A DNA stretch of 31,397 nt, from NCBI GenBank assembly GCA_014378085.1, contig JACMOJ010000012.1, forward strand, positions 1 through 31,397, written 5' to 3'. Position numbers and translations under genes: made by a program. The DNA is from Burkholderiales bacterium (GTDB taxonomy: Bacteria > Pseudomonadota > Gammaproteobacteria > Burkholderiales > Usitatibacteraceae). Of the stretch, positions 17,472 through 26,245 are shown one piece after another. Below the pieces are notes generated by a model that saw only the letters and a program-made list of their open reading frames with translations, made no database searches and was not told where the DNA came from. How positions within the stretch are numbered: position 1 is the stretch's first letter; the number at the start of each line of letters is the position of its first letter.

Positions 17472-17630
17472 CGACAAAACTTATAGAAGTACCCGCTCAA
17501 TTCCGCGAACCACAGTCAGTTCCGCAAGGCGGAAATCAGAAACCTTCCTTCTCCCGACGAGCGGGGGAAGGATCGAGGATGGGGGAGGGCGGCTACGACA
17601 AAACTTACAGAAGTACCCGCTCAATTCCGC
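17472..17630. repeat. 35-base direct repeat (two copies) duplicating the 3' end of the DUF3683 gene
   Basis: Bases 17472-17506 and 17596-17630 are identical at 34 of 35 positions (the difference is at 17484 versus 17608), offset by 124 bases. The right copy includes the last codons and stop of the FAD/Fe-S oxidoreductase (encoding [12 protein letters not shown]). The left copy, outside the gene, could encode the same GIERVLL end. The 89 bases between copies contain two hairpins. The layout suggests a tandem duplication or a small insertion that copied the gene's end. Confidence 0.85.
17521..17572. repeat. REP-like double hairpin between the copies of the 35-base repeat
   Basis: 17521-17535 is a perfect 6-bp stem (TTCCGC and GCGGAA around AAG). 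17548-17572 is a 10-bp stem with one G-T pair (CCTTCTCCCG against CGGGGGAAGG, loop ACGAG). It is followed by a purine-rich GGGGGAGGGCGG stretch. The 'tctcccg-n-cgggaga' look is that of dispersed extragenic palindromes found in many proteobacterial genomes. It may also stop transcription at the end of the DUF3683 gene. Confidence 0.55.
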
Positions 17631-20600
17631 CGTGGTTGGCGCGGTCGACAAACTCGCGCATCCAGTTGGGCCCCAGCACGTGTTTGGCGATTTCAACAAC
17701 GATGTAATCCGCCGTGGTGCCACTGTCGTTGTCATACCGCGACAAACCCTGCAAACACGACGGGCAAGAAGTGAGCACTTTCACCGGGCCACCAAAGCCA
17801 TCGGCGCGCAGTTTGTCCGCGCCCTTACGCATTTCTTCTTCTTTGCGGAAGCGGACCTGTGTCGAAATGTCGGGGCGCGTCACGGCCAAGGTGCCCGATT
17901 CGCCACAACAGCGCGTGTTTTCGTCAACCTTGTTTTCGCCCATCAGTTGCCCCACTACCTTCATGGGCTGGTAGGTTTTCATTGGGCTGTGACAAGGGTC
18001 GTGGTACATGTACCGCACACCGGTGATGGTGTCGATTTTCATGCCCTTCTCAAGCAAGAATTCATGGATGTCGAGCAATCGGCAGCCGGGAAAGATTTTC
18101 TCAAACTCGTACTTTTGCAGCTGGTCCATGCAGGTGCCGCACGACACCACCACCGTCTTGATGTCCAGATAATTGAGGGTGGTGGCCAACCGGTGGAACA
18201 ACACGCGATTGTCAGTGATGATTTCCTGCCCCTTGTCGGCGTTGCCCGACGCGGTTTGCGGATAACCGCAGCATAAGTAGCCGGGCGGCAACACGGTTTG
18301 AACGCCGACGTGATAGAGCATCGCTTGTGTTGCTAAGCCGACTTGACCAAATAGCCGCTCCGAGCCGCAGCCGGGAAAGTAGAACACCGCCTTGGTATCC
18401 ACGGTGGTGCGCGCGGCATCGCGAATGATCGGCACGACTTTGTTGTCTTCGATATCCAACAGGGCACGCGCCGTTTTCTTCGGTAGACCACCCGGCATCG
18501 GTTTATTGATGAAATGGATAACCTGCGCTTTCAGGGTGGGCTTGCCCACGGTGGCGGGCGGACGTTTGGTCTGCGCCTGCGGCAGGAAGAATTTTTTGGC
18601 AATGCTGTGGGCCAGACGTTGCGCTTTGTAACCCCAATCAATCATCAAAGTTTTGGTAAGTTTGATGGTGGTCGGGTCGGTCGCATTTAGGTAGAACATT
18701 GATGCAGCGGTGCCCGGATTAAACTTACTCTTCCCTTCTTTGCGCAGCAAATTGCGCATGGCTACCGAAACGTCGCCAAAATCGATGTCGACCGGACAAG
18801 GGTTCTCGCATTTGTGACAAACCGTGCAGTGATCGGCTACATCCGAAAACTCGTCGAAGTGGCGCAGCGAGATGCCGCGTCGTGTTTGCTCTTCGTATAA
18901 AAATGCCTCAATCAACAGCGACGTGCCGAGGATTTTGTTACGCGGGCTGTAGAGCAGGTTCGCGCGTGGGACGTGTGTGGCGCACACCGGCTTGCACTTG
19001 CCACAGCGCAGACAGTCTTTGATTGAGTCTGCAATTGCCCCAATATCGGATTGCTCCATGATCAGGGATTCCGCACCAAGCAAACCAAACGACGGTGTGT
19101 AGGCGCGGGCAAGGTTGCCCCCCGGCATTAATTTGCCGGCATTAAACCGCCCGTGTGGATCAACCTGTGCTTTGTAGTTAAGGAAAGGTTTGACTTCATC
19201 ATCGGTCAAAAACTCGAATTTGGTAATGCCGATGCCGTGTTCACCCGAGATCACGCCGTTGAGTTTGCGCGCAAACGCCATGATTCGTGCCACCGCGGCG
19301 TTCGCTTCTTGCAACATGCCGTAGTCGTCGGAATTCACCGGGATATTGGTGTGAACGTTTCCGTCCCCGGCGTGCATATGCAACGCCACGAACACACGAG
19401 AGTGCAGGACTTCCTGATGGATTGCGTCAAGCCGTTTAACGACACTCACAAACATACGACCGCTAAAAATGTCGACGAGCGGCGCGCGAATTTCGGTCTT
19501 CCACGATGCGCGAAGGCTGTAGTCCTGCAGCGCTTGAAAGATGGTCGTGATGTTGGCCACGCTCAGGTCGCTGTCATTGGTGTTGCCCAACGCAGAGCCC
19601 TTCATGGGCAAACGTGACATCGGCGCGTCTAAGTTGTCGAGGTAGAACTGCCAGCGTCCGCGCGTCTCTGCGAGCACCTGGTGGGCATCGTCTACCCGTG
19701 TGCCGACCATCTCGTCGTGGGCGATGTTTTCATCTTCAAGATCCAGCGGGAGCTTACCGACAACAAATTCGGACAATCGATCAATCAGGCGAATTTTATT
19801 TTTGAGTGACAATTCAATATTGATCCGCTCAATTTCCTCCGAATAGTCGCCGAGCCGGTCAAGCGGGATGACCACATCTTCGTTAATCTTGAACGCATTG
19901 GTGTGTTTTGCAATGGCGGCGGTGCGTGCGCGATCCAGCCAGAATTTTTTTCGCGCATCCGCGTTGACCGCAATAAAACCCTCACCATGCCGCGCGTTGG
20001 CAAGGCGCACCACCTGGCTCGCCGCTTCCATGACGGCGTTTTCGTCGTCGGAGACGATGTCGCCAATCAGCACCATCTTCGGCCGCTGATTGCGACGAGA
20101 TTTGGTGGCGTAACCCACCGCCTTTAGATATCGCTCATCCAAATGCTCTAGCCCGGCAAGTACTGCGTGCGGATGTCCGTCGATGAAGTTTTTAATTTCG
20201 ACGATAGAAGGCACCGCCTCCTTGACCTGACCAAAAAACTCCAGACACACCGTGCGAATGTGTTTTGGCATGCGGTGCAAAATGAAACGACCGGAGGTAA
20301 TGATGCCGTCGCAGCCTTCTTTTTGAATCCCCGGTAGCCCGGACAAAAATTTGTCGGTGACATCTTTACCGAGGCCGGTTTTGCGAAACGATGGCCCGGG
20401 AATGACAAGCGTCTTTTGTTCTTTAATGGTTTTGCCGGACTCATCAAACGTAGTGACGCGGAATTTTGCGACCGGAATATCGTGGATCTTGCCCAAATTG
20501 TGATCGAGCCGTTCCACTTCCATCCATAGTCCATCCGGCGTGACCATTCGCCACGACGCAAGATTGTCCAGCGCCGTGCCCCACAACACCGCTTTTTTGC

Positions 20601-21579
20601 CGCCCGCATTCATGGCGATATTGCCGCCGATACACGATGCATCAGCCGAAGTCGGGTCACACGCCCACACCAAACCTGCCGCCTCAGCGGCTTCCATCGC
20701 ACGTTTGGTGACCACACCCGCTTCACAGCGAATGGTGTTTACCGCCCCGGCGACACCCGGTAACGCGATGCGCTCAACAACGCCAAGCGCATCCAGCTTT
20801 TCGGTGTTGATGACCGCCGAAGTCTTGGACAGCGGAATTGCACCACCGGTATAACCGGTGCCGCCACCGCGCGGAATGATGGTGAGTTTGAGTTCAATTA
20901 AGGCGCGCACAATTGGCGCAACCTCTTCCTCAGAGTCGGGGTACACAACAACGAACGGATACTCCACTCGCCAGTCGGTGGCGTCGGTTACGTGGGAAAC
21001 GCGGGCGAGTCCGTCGAAGGCGATGTTGTCGCGACGCGTAACCTTGGCGAGTCGCCGTTCCACTTTCTTGCGCAAATCCCATGTTTCGCGGAATTCACTT
21101 TCGAACCGATCCACCGCCGTGTAAGCGAGCGAGAGCAAACCCGCCACCTTGCTGGATTTGATTTCACCTTCATCGTCAATGCTGCCATCTCGATTGCCCT
21201 GATCGGCCTGGCGGCGCTTTTCGATTTCGCGTAGGCGGTGGCGCATCGCCTCGATCAGCATCGCGCGTCGCTTCGGATTGTCGAGCAGGTCGTCTTGCAA
21301 GTAGGGGTTGCGTTCCACCACCCAGATGTCGCCCAGCACCTCGTACAGCATGCGTGCGCTACGTCCGGTCCTACGCTGGTCGCGAAGTTCATTCAGAGTG
21401 TTCCAAGCGTCTTCGCCAAGCAGGCGTATGACGATTTCGCGGTCTGAAAACGAAGTGTAGTTGTACGGGATCTCGCGCAGTCGGGGCGCGTTCTGTGCTG
21501 GCACGGCGCCATCATTGGATGCGGTCAAAAGGTGCGAGGTTGGAGCGCGCGGCACGACAAGTTCAGCGGGTGAGGACAT
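17605..21579 (-). CDS. DUF3683-containing FAD-linked oxidase with 4Fe-4S and CCG (heterodisulfide-reductase-like) domains
   Basis: A 1324-residue fused membrane-peripheral dehydrogenase, resembling D-lactate/glycolate dehydrogenases with the Fe-S subunit attached. Order of domains: DUF3683-like N-terminus (about 35-150), FAD-binding type 4 domain (about 210-370, [18 protein letters not shown] and [20 protein letters not shown]), FAD-linked oxidase C-terminal domain to about 830 ([18 protein letters not shown] and [13 protein letters not shown]), two 4Fe-4S motifs [11 protein letters not shown] (about 855-865) and [12 protein letters not shown] (about 917-928), then two CCG domains ([11 protein letters not shown]...CCGYPQ and CGTCMDQL...HDPCHSP...CCGESG). 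All cluster ligands are present. The substrate is not certain. AAGG lies 11 bases before the start. It is divergent from hemC. Confidence 0.93.
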   Translation of the reverse strand: MSSPAELVVPRAPTSHLLTASNDGAVPAQNAPRLREIPYNYTSFSDREIVIRLLGEDAWNTLNELRDQRRTGRSARMLYEVLGDIWVVERNPYLQDDLLDNPKRRAMLIEAMRHRLREIEKRRQADQGNRDGSIDDEGEIKSSKVAGLLSLAYTAVDRFESEFRETWDLRKKVERRLAKVTRRDNIAFDGLARVSHVTDATDWRVEYPFVVVYPDSEEEVAPIVRALIELKLTIIPRGGGTGYTGGAIPLSKTSAVINTEKLDALGVVERIALPGVAGAVNTIRCEAGVVTKRAMEAAEAAGLVWACDPTSADASCIGGNIAMNAGGKKAVLWGTALDNLASWRMVTPDGLWMEVERLDHNLGKIHDIPVAKFRVTTFDESGKTIKEQKTLVIPGPSFRKTGLGKDVTDKFLSGLPGIQKEGCDGIITSGRFILHRMPKHIRTVCLEFFGQVKEAVPSIVEIKNFIDGHPHAVLAGLEHLDERYLKAVGYATKSRRNQRPKMVLIGDIVSDDENAVMEAASQVVRLANARHGEGFIAVNADARKKFWLDRARTAAIAKHTNAFKINEDVVIPLDRLGDYSEEIERINIELSLKNKIRLIDRLSEFVVGKLPLDLEDENIAHDEMVGTRVDDAHQVLAETRGRWQFYLDNLDAPMSRLPMKGSALGNTNDSDLSVANITTIFQALQDYSLRASWKTEIRAPLVDIFSGRMFVSVVKRLDAIHQEVLHSRVFVALHMHAGDGNVHTNIPVNSDDYGMLQEANAAVARIMAFARKLNGVISGEHGIGITKFEFLTDDEVKPFLNYKAQVDPHGRFNAGKLMPGGNLARAYTPSFGLLGAESLIMEQSDIGAIADSIKDCLRCGKCKPVCATHVPRANLLYSPRNKILGTSLLIEAFLYEEQTRRGISLRHFDEFSDVADHCTVCHKCENPCPVDIDFGDVSVAMRNLLRKEGKSKFNPGTAASMFYLNATDPTTIKLTKTLMIDWGYKAQRLAHSIAKKFFLPQAQTKRPPATVGKPTLKAQVIHFINKPMPGGLPKKTARALLDIEDNKVVPIIRDAARTTVDTKAVFYFPGCGSERLFGQVGLATQAMLYHVGVQTVLPPGYLCCGYPQTASGNADKGQEIITDNRVLFHRLATTLNYLDIKTVVVSCGTCMDQLQKYEFEKIFPGCRLLDIHEFLLEKGMKIDTITGVRYMYHDPCHSPMKTYQPMKVVGQLMGENKVDENTRCCGESGTLAVTRPDISTQVRFRKEEEMRKGADKLRADGFGGPVKVLTSCPSCLQGLSRYDNDSGTTADYIVVEIAKHVLGPNWMREFVDRANHGGIERVLL

Positions 21580-21720
21580 TGCGACAATTACCTTGATTGA
21601 TGCGATATTGCATTTGTAGGTTGAGTTTACCGCAGCGCAACATGACTGTATGGGGTACGGATTGAGATGTCCTGCGTGCTAACATTTCCGCCTCAAATTT
21701 AACAAAATATTCGGAAACGC

Positions 21721-21780
21721 CGATGAACGTAGATGAACACAGGCGCACGCAGAAACACGCAGACACATGTAGACACCCGC
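21721..21780 (-). repeat. left array of 10-base degenerate repeats
   Basis: Six consecutive 10-base units starting at 21721: CGATGAACGT, AGATGAACAC, AGGCGCACGC, AGAAACACGC, AGACACATGT, AGACACCCGC. Read on the minus strand the better units resemble TCTGCGTTCA/TCTGTGTTCA, i.e. the same family as the right array, so the two arrays are inverted with respect to each other. Degenerate but strictly 10-base periodic. Confidence 0.65.
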
Positions 21781-21840
21781 GGGATTTGCAGGCGCTATCG
21801 CGGTCGTCCAGACGGTGGTTGCCTGAGATAATTAAAATGA

Positions 21841-21906
21841 AAAGTTGCCTATTGGCGGGGTGTTTAAGGCAAAAATGCCTGAAAAACCCCGCCAACAGGC
21901 AACTTT
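21841..21906. repeat. 66-base near-perfect palindrome
   Basis: Bases 21841-21906 are symmetric about 21873.5 with a 4-base AAAA loop at 21872-21875. The 31-base arms pair at 28 positions without any gap: AAAGTTGCCT with AGGCAACTTT, TTGGCGGGGT with ACCCCGCCAA, and AGGCA with TGCCT. The mismatches are at 21851/21896, 21862/21885 and 21866/21881. Such a hairpin or cruciform is far longer than an ordinary terminator and lacks a T tract on either side. Confidence 0.93.
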
Positions 21907-21923
21907 GCTTAACTAAGTTTTAA

Positions 21924-21983
21924 TCTGCGTTCATCTGTGTCCATCTGCATTTACCTGCGTTTACCTGCATCCATCTGCGGTTC
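21924..21983 (+). repeat. right array of 10-base repeats, consensus YCTGYRTYYA
   Basis: Six units in exact 10-base register from 21924: TCTGCGTTCA, TCTGTGTCCA, TCTGCATTTA, CCTGCGTTTA, CCTGCATCCA, TCTGCGGTTC. The CTG core is kept in all six and the changes are almost all C/T or A/G. The array lies 17 bases after the palindrome and 29 bases before hemC. Confidence 0.85.
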
Positions 21984-22012
21984 CCTAATTTTCCTCCCTC
22001 TTCTCCCCGCAA

Positions 22013-22987
22013 ATGATTACCACCGCCAATCCTACGATGCGTATTGCCTCCCGTGAAAGCCCGCTTGCCATGGTGCAAAGCGAATGGGCCGCTGCTCAGA
22101 TTCGCGAGTTTCATCCGGGGCTCAATGTTTCGATCATCGGCATGACCACGCGGGGTGACCAAATTCTGGATAAGCCGCTTGCGCAAATTGGCGGCAAAGG
22201 ACTCTTTATCAAGGAGCTGGAAGTGGCGATCGAAGAAGGGCGCGCCGACATCGCGGTCCATTCGATGAAAGATGTGCCGATGGTACTGCCGCCCGGTTTT
22301 GCGTTGATGACCGTCGGGCTGCGCGAAGACATTCGTGATGCGTTTGTCTCGAACAAGTACTACAGCCTAGATGAACTGCCAACCGGTGCGGTGGTCGGTA
22401 CGTCGAGCCTGCGTCGCGAGAGTCAGATTCGCCATTTTTATCCGGGACTTAAAATCGCGCCGCTACGCGGCAACGTCAATACGCGTTTGCGCAAGTTGGA
22501 TGATGGTGAATTTGACGCGGTTATTCTTGCCGCTGCGGGTTTGAACCGGCTCGGTTTCGGCGCGCGCATTCGCAATAGACTCGATACCAGCCGATTTATC
22601 CCCGCCGTGGCGCAGGGCGCATTGGGGATCGAATACGCGACTGATCGGCCGGATGTGCCAACGCTGTTGGCGCCATTTATGCACGCAAGCACCACCGCGA
22701 TGGTCGATGCGGAGCGCGCGTTTGGTCGTCGATTATCGGCAAGCTGTGATGTGCCGTTAGGCGCGACGGCGAGTGTTGACGGCCCGCGGTTATCGATTTC
22801 CGGGTTTGTCGCCACGCCGGATGGCAGTCGGCGCATCGCTGGCGTTGAAACCGGCGCGATGGACGACGCCAAGGCAATCGGTACCGCGTTAGCGGAACGA
22901 CTGCTCGCCGACGGCGCCGAAAGCATATTGGCAAGTTTGCTTGCGCTTGCCGGCCGCTCGCTCGCGCCGCCAAGTCATCGCGACTAG
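22013..22987 (+). CDS. hemC: hydroxymethylbilane synthase (porphobilinogen deaminase)
   Basis: Condenses four porphobilinogens into hydroxymethylbilane in tetrapyrrole synthesis; cytoplasmic. The 324-residue product shows RIASRESPLAMVQ, TTRGDQILDKPLAQIGGKGLFIKELE, ADIAVHSMKDVP, GTSSLRRESQI, LRGNVNTRLRKLDDGEFDAVILAAAGLNRLG, and the dipyrromethane cofactor-binding Cys245 in SASCDVPLGA. Start 22013 gives MITTANPTMRIAS; Met9 at 22037 gives the family's usual short N-terminus. Neither has a Shine-Dalgarno, as the leader is pyrimidine-rich. First gene of the hemC-hemD-hemX-hemY operon. Confidence 0.97.
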   Translation: MITTANPTMRIASRESPLAMVQSEWAAAQIREFHPGLNVSIIGMTTRGDQILDKPLAQIGGKGLFIKELEVAIEEGRADIAVHSMKDVPMVLPPGFALMTVGLREDIRDAFVSNKYYSLDELPTGAVVGTSSLRRESQIRHFYPGLKIAPLRGNVNTRLRKLDDGEFDAVILAAAGLNRLGFGARIRNRLDTSRFIPAVAQGALGIEYATDRPDVPTLLAPFMHASTTAMVDAERAFGRRLSASCDVPLGATASVDGPRLSISGFVATPDGSRRIAGVETGAMDDAKAIGTALAERLLADGAESILASLLALAGRSLAPPSHRD

Positions 22988-23020
22988 CGGCGACTAGCAG
23001 CGATTAACAGCGATTAGCAC
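22981..23020 (+). repeat. four 10-base tandem repeats at the hemC/hemD junction
   Basis: CGACTAGCGG, CGACTAGCAG, CGATTAACAG, CGATTAGCAC run head to tail. The first unit contains the hemC stop codon (22985-22987) and every copy carries a TAG or TAA. They fill most of the 48-base spacer before hemD. Confidence 0.9.
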
Positions 23021-23035
23021 TCGAATCACGGCGCG

Positions 23036-23839
23036 ATGTCGCTCAACCAATTGGTGGTCATTGTTACCCGCCCGCGTGAAAGCGCGGAGGCGACCGTGAA
23101 CGCCTTAAACGCGGCCGGGGCGAAAGCCGTGGCGCTGCCGCTGCTCGAAATTACCGGTATCGAAGCCGCGACGCTTCCCCTCACTGCGCCGCCGGACGCC
23201 ATCATTTTTGTGAGCAGCAACGCCGCGCAGTTTGGTGTTCCGGCGTTGTCTCGGCAACGCATGATTGCGAACGCCGATGCCGCACAGCTCATTTATGCGG
23301 TGGGGCAGGCGACGGCCAACCGTCTCGCCGCGCTTGGACTCGCGCGTGTTATGACACCGGCCGGCGGCGAGGACAGTGAAGCGCTGCTGGCGGAGCCCTT
23401 CTTCGTCTCGCCGCAAGGTCGGGTGATTCTGATCGTGAAGGGGGATAGCAAAAGCGGCGGGCGGCAATTGCTAGAGGACACGCTTAAACAACGCGGCGCG
23501 ACCGTTCACAATTTGATTTGTTACCAGCGCGAGCTTACGGCACTCACGGGAGCAGACCGAAAACGCCTCGCCGATGGTGTGCAGGGCGGGGCAACGGTGC
23601 TGGTGGGTAGTGTCGAGACACTGCAAAGTCTGGCCAACAACCTGACACTGGAAGGGTTGTCGTTGGCCAACGTCACCCACCTACTCGTGCCACATCAGCG
23701 AGTGGCAGAGGCCGCCATCGCCGCCGGTGCATTACACATACACACCTCGGTGGTGTCGCTTGAAGACAACAAACTTGTGCAAACCCTGTCCAATCCACAA
23801 GCTTTAAGTTGCATCGACCCCGCGCATACGGTTGAATAG
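23036..23839 (+). CDS. hemD: uroporphyrinogen-III synthase
   Basis: Cyclises hydroxymethylbilane to uroporphyrinogen III with inversion of ring D. The 267-residue protein begins MSLNQLVVIVTRPRESAEATVNALNAAG, the characteristic TRP start, then PLLEI. It carries AIIFVSSNAAQFGVPAL (the family's F-x-S-x-N-A/G-V), YAVGQATANRLAALGL, and ILIVKGDSKSGGRQLLEDTLKQRGATV (the G-x-x-GR-x-x-L-xx-L-xx-RG motif). HemD is poorly conserved, but these motifs and the place directly after hemC make the call safe. The next gene, hemX, starts 4 bases after its stop. Confidence 0.94.
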   Translation: MSLNQLVVIVTRPRESAEATVNALNAAGAKAVALPLLEITGIEAATLPLTAPPDAIIFVSSNAAQFGVPALSRQRMIANADAAQLIYAVGQATANRLAALGLARVMTPAGGEDSEALLAEPFFVSPQGRVILIVKGDSKSGGRQLLEDTLKQRGATVHNLICYQRELTALTGADRKRLADGVQGGATVLVGSVETLQSLANNLTLEGLSLANVTHLLVPHQRVAEAAIAAGALHIHTSVVSLEDNKLVQTLSNPQALSCIDPAHTVE

Positions 23840-23843
23840 CAAG

Positions 23844-24911
23844 ATGGACAACGAATTCGAAAACCCGCCTGCGGCTGCAGCGCTCACGCCATCGAAGGCG
23901 GCGACCTCCCCGGTCGCGCTTTATGGTGGCATTGCGGTGGCTATTTTGGCGCTGTTGCTGGCTGTAGGTGGCTGGTTATCGAGTGTTAACGGCAGAGCGG
24001 AGTTAACGCAGTCGCTCGGCGGCAGGATTGCGGAGATCGACAGGAGTGCTAAGGATGTGGCGAGCCGCAACGAGGCGTTGCTACGCGATTTGCGCGACGC
24101 GCAGAATCGGGTTGCACAACTCGAAGGCAAACTCGCCGAGTTGCAGAATCAACGCGTTGCCATTGAGGAAATGACACGCGATTTGGCGCGTGCGCCAGAG
24201 GACTGGTTGTTGGCTGAAATCGAGCAAACCCTCAATATCGCCAGCCGCGAACTGATACTTGCGGGCAATGTTCGCGCCGCGATTGTGGCGCTGCAAACGG
24301 CGGACCAGCGTTTGTCGCGTGCAGAAAAAGTTCAGGCGGCACCGCTGCGCCGTGCCATTACGCAAGACCTCGAGCGTCTCAAAGCCATCCCCGCGATCGA
24401 TACACAGGGCATCGCACTGAAGTTAGACAACCTCTCCGCATTGGCATCCACGTTGCCGCTGGCGGTGCCCACCAGCATGAAAGACCTCGACGGACTGCGA
24501 CCAAGCGGGCTGGCGGAGTCGAAGGCGGACTTGCCGTGGTGGCGTCAAATGTGGCGCGACTTTGCGCATGAAATGAGTGATCTGATCCGTATTCGCGAAC
24601 TCGAGCCGAATGAGGCGGCATTGATTACGCCGCAGCAGGCCATCTTTGTGCGGGAAAATTTGAAGCTGCGCCTGTTGTCTGCGCGCACATCGTTGCTGGC
24701 GCGTGATGAAGTCAATTTCAAAGAAGATCTGAAGACGGCGCGGGAGTTGGTCGCCAAATACTTTGACCAAAAAGCGAAGGTAAACCAGAACGCGATTGCG
24801 AGTTTGAGACTGCTTGCCGACAACGCCGTGTCGATTGCGGCACCAGACATTGTGCAGAGCCTAAATGCTGTGCGTGCCGCAAGAGCGGCGCGTGAGCGAC
24901 CGGGCCGCTAG
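23844..24911 (+). CDS. hemX: HemX family protein (uroporphyrinogen-III C-methyltransferase-like, membrane anchored)
   Basis: A 355-residue membrane-anchored protein of the HemX family; its role in heme synthesis is not settled and it is not a catalytic methyltransferase domain of the CysG type. It has a short N-terminal tail, one transmembrane helix (about 24-44, VALYGGIAVAILALLLAVGGW), a coiled coil (about 60-115), then the HemX core with DWLLAEIEQTLNIASRELILAGN and VAALQTADQRL-like repeats, and WWRQMWRDFAHEMSDLIRIREL. A TTG start at 23832 overlapping hemD is possible, but ATG at 23844 is preferred. Confidence 0.92.
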   Translation: MDNEFENPPAAAALTPSKAATSPVALYGGIAVAILALLLAVGGWLSSVNGRAELTQSLGGRIAEIDRSAKDVASRNEALLRDLRDAQNRVAQLEGKLAELQNQRVAIEEMTRDLARAPEDWLLAEIEQTLNIASRELILAGNVRAAIVALQTADQRLSRAEKVQAAPLRRAITQDLERLKAIPAIDTQGIALKLDNLSALASTLPLAVPTSMKDLDGLRPSGLAESKADLPWWRQMWRDFAHEMSDLIRIRELEPNEAALITPQQAIFVRENLKLRLLSARTSLLARDEVNFKEDLKTARELVAKYFDQKAKVNQNAIASLRLLADNAVSIAAPDIVQSLNAVRAARAARERPGR

Positions 24912-24912
24912 T

Positions 24913-24944
24913 GGCGCTGGCAAGATGAGGCGCTGGCAAGATGA
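24913..24944 (+). repeat. perfect 16-base tandem duplication at the hemX/hemY junction
   Basis: GGCGCTGGCAAGATGA occurs at 24913-24928 and again, without a gap, at 24929-24944. The second copy contains the hemY start codon (24941-24943); the first copy carries the same ATG in a different frame, which would give only a short peptide. Confidence 0.95.
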
Positions 24945-26191
24945 TCAATAAACCGATCCGATGGACGATTTGGTTGTTTGCGATGGCCGCACTTGCCGTG
25001 TCGCTCGCCTTGGCCGGTCGTTATGGCGCCGGTTACACGGTGTTTGTCATCCCGCCTTGGCGGGTCGAAATGTCGATGATGATGTTTTCGCTCCTCGTCA
25101 TCGGTTTGGGCGTGTTGTCCTATTTTGTGGTGAGGCTATCGATTGCCGCCGCTGCGTTGCCGCAACGGCTGCGCGCGCGGCAACGTGAGCGCGAAAAAGA
25201 TCGTCTGCTGGCGGATTTACATAACAGCCTAAGCGCATTGTTTAGCGGTCGCTTTGACGACGCCGAAAAATTGGCGAAACGTGCGATGTCGGCCAAAGAT
25301 GCCGTCAACGACGGCGGCGATGATCTGCGGCACCTCGCGGCTGCATTGGCTGCGTGGGCGGCGCATGAAGGGGGAAATTTGCCTGCCGCGCTGCCGTATC
25401 TGGCCAGTATTCAGTCACCCCGCGCGGCGAACATGCGCGATGCGTCAAAAGCCTACATGCTGTTGGCAGAGGGGCGCGCTGCCGAGGCGCTGCCGATTTT
25501 GCAAGCACTTGCGGAGAAGGACGCAACGAACATTGGTGTCCTCAAAATGAAAGTCGAGGCCGAAATTGCCGCGCGTGCGTGGAGCGATGTATTACAAACA
25601 TTAGGACCACTCAAACGAACTGGTCTCATGCCGACCGCTGCTGCTGAACAGATTCGACTGAACGCGGAAGTTGAATTAATGAGATCGCGGCCTGCCCAGC
25701 GAGAGGGCTTGATGGACGCTTGGCGCAAGCTAGACACGGCCACGCGCTACCAACCGCTGCTCGTCGATACCCTCGCCGAACGATTGATCTCGCTTGGGCT
25801 TGGTGATGATGCAGCGGCAGTGTTGGAAGAAACCATCGCGCGCCGTATCGATGATGAGTGGGACGCAAACTTGGTATTGCGCTACGCCGACGCAAAATCG
25901 GAATCGACGCTGGCGCAAATTGAGCGTGCGGAGACTTGGTTGAAGCAGCATCCGCGAGACGCTTCACTGTTGGCCACGCTCGGCAAACTTTGTATGCGTC
26001 AGGCGCTTTGGGGTAAGGCACAGAGCTACCTTGAAGCCAGTATTGCGTTATCGCCCTCACTCGATGCACATATGACCCTGGCGCGGCTTATGGAGCAGGT
26101 CGGAAAGCCGCAGGAGGCGATGCGTCATATCAAGCGTAGTGCGGAGCTGGCGAAATTGGGCCAACGCAATCCAGCCGAGCGCGCGGCTTAG
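24941..26191 (+). CDS. hemY: HemY family protein (heme biosynthesis-associated, TPR-containing inner membrane protein)
   Basis: A 416-residue inner-membrane protein. Two N-terminal transmembrane helices (about 8-25 and 45-68) enclose the HemY_N signature GRYGAGYTVFVIPPWRVEMSM. They are followed by a helical, tetratricopeptide-like cytoplasmic or periplasmic part (for example ALFSGRFDDAEKLAKRA, LYASLGKL-type LLATLGKLCMRQALWGKAQSYLEASI). This proteobacterial HemY is unrelated to Bacillus protoporphyrinogen oxidase; it is thought to act in heme homeostasis. It follows hemX in the same operon. Confidence 0.93.
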   Translation: MINKPIRWTIWLFAMAALAVSLALAGRYGAGYTVFVIPPWRVEMSMMMFSLLVIGLGVLSYFVVRLSIAAAALPQRLRARQREREKDRLLADLHNSLSALFSGRFDDAEKLAKRAMSAKDAVNDGGDDLRHLAAALAAWAAHEGGNLPAALPYLASIQSPRAANMRDASKAYMLLAEGRAAEALPILQALAEKDATNIGVLKMKVEAEIAARAWSDVLQTLGPLKRTGLMPTAAAEQIRLNAEVELMRSRPAQREGLMDAWRKLDTATRYQPLLVDTLAERLISLGLGDDAAAVLEETIARRIDDEWDANLVLRYADAKSESTLAQIERAETWLKQHPRDASLLATLGKLCMRQALWGKAQSYLEASIALSPSLDAHMTLARLMEQVGKPQEAMRHIKRSAELAKLGQRNPAERAA

Positions 26192-26204
26192 GTGCGGCTT
26201 AGGT
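26183..26204 (+). repeat. 11-base tandem duplication over the hemY stop codon
   Basis: GCGGCTTAGGT is repeated head to tail (26183-26193, 26194-26204), followed by a partial third copy GCGGC. The hemY TAG (26189-26191) is in the first copy; the second copy repeats the TAG out of frame. Confidence 0.9.
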
Positions 26205-26224
26205 GCGGCGCTGGGGTGGCCGGG

Positions 26225-26244
26225 GGTGACAAAAGGTGACAAAC
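26225..26244 (+). repeat. 10-base tandem duplication carrying the ribosome binding site of the next gene
   Basis: GGTGACAAAA (26225-26234) and GGTGACAAAC (26235-26244) lie head to tail. AAGGTGA at 26233-26239 is the likely Shine-Dalgarno sequence for the GTG start at 26246, so the duplication also copies much of the ribosome binding site. Confidence 0.8.
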
Positions 26245-26245
26245 G

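Larger units (their letters stand above)
21580..22012. other. 433-base divergent intergenic region holding repeat arrays and a long palindrome, no gene
   Basis: No credible coding frame lies between the divergent starts of the DUF3683 gene and hemC. It contains two arrays of 10-base repeats in opposite orientation (21721-21780 and 21924-21983), a 66-base palindrome between them, and a pyrimidine-rich leader (21988-22010) directly before hemC with no Shine-Dalgarno sequence. On the minus strand, TTGCGC followed after 16 bases by TACAAA (around 21615-21645) is a weak candidate promoter for the DUF3683 gene. Confidence 0.75.

Noticed and set aside
17356..18276. 306-codon open frame on the plus strand
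   Set aside because: Antisense to the end of the DUF3683 gene and across its terminator region; no recognisable motifs.
21563..21895. 110-codon minus-strand frame between the DUF3683 gene and hemC
   Set aside because: It translates the repeat array and half of the palindrome; composition is not protein-like.
21721..21983. CRISPR array
   Set aside because: Units are 10 bases with no spacers and no cas genes nearby.
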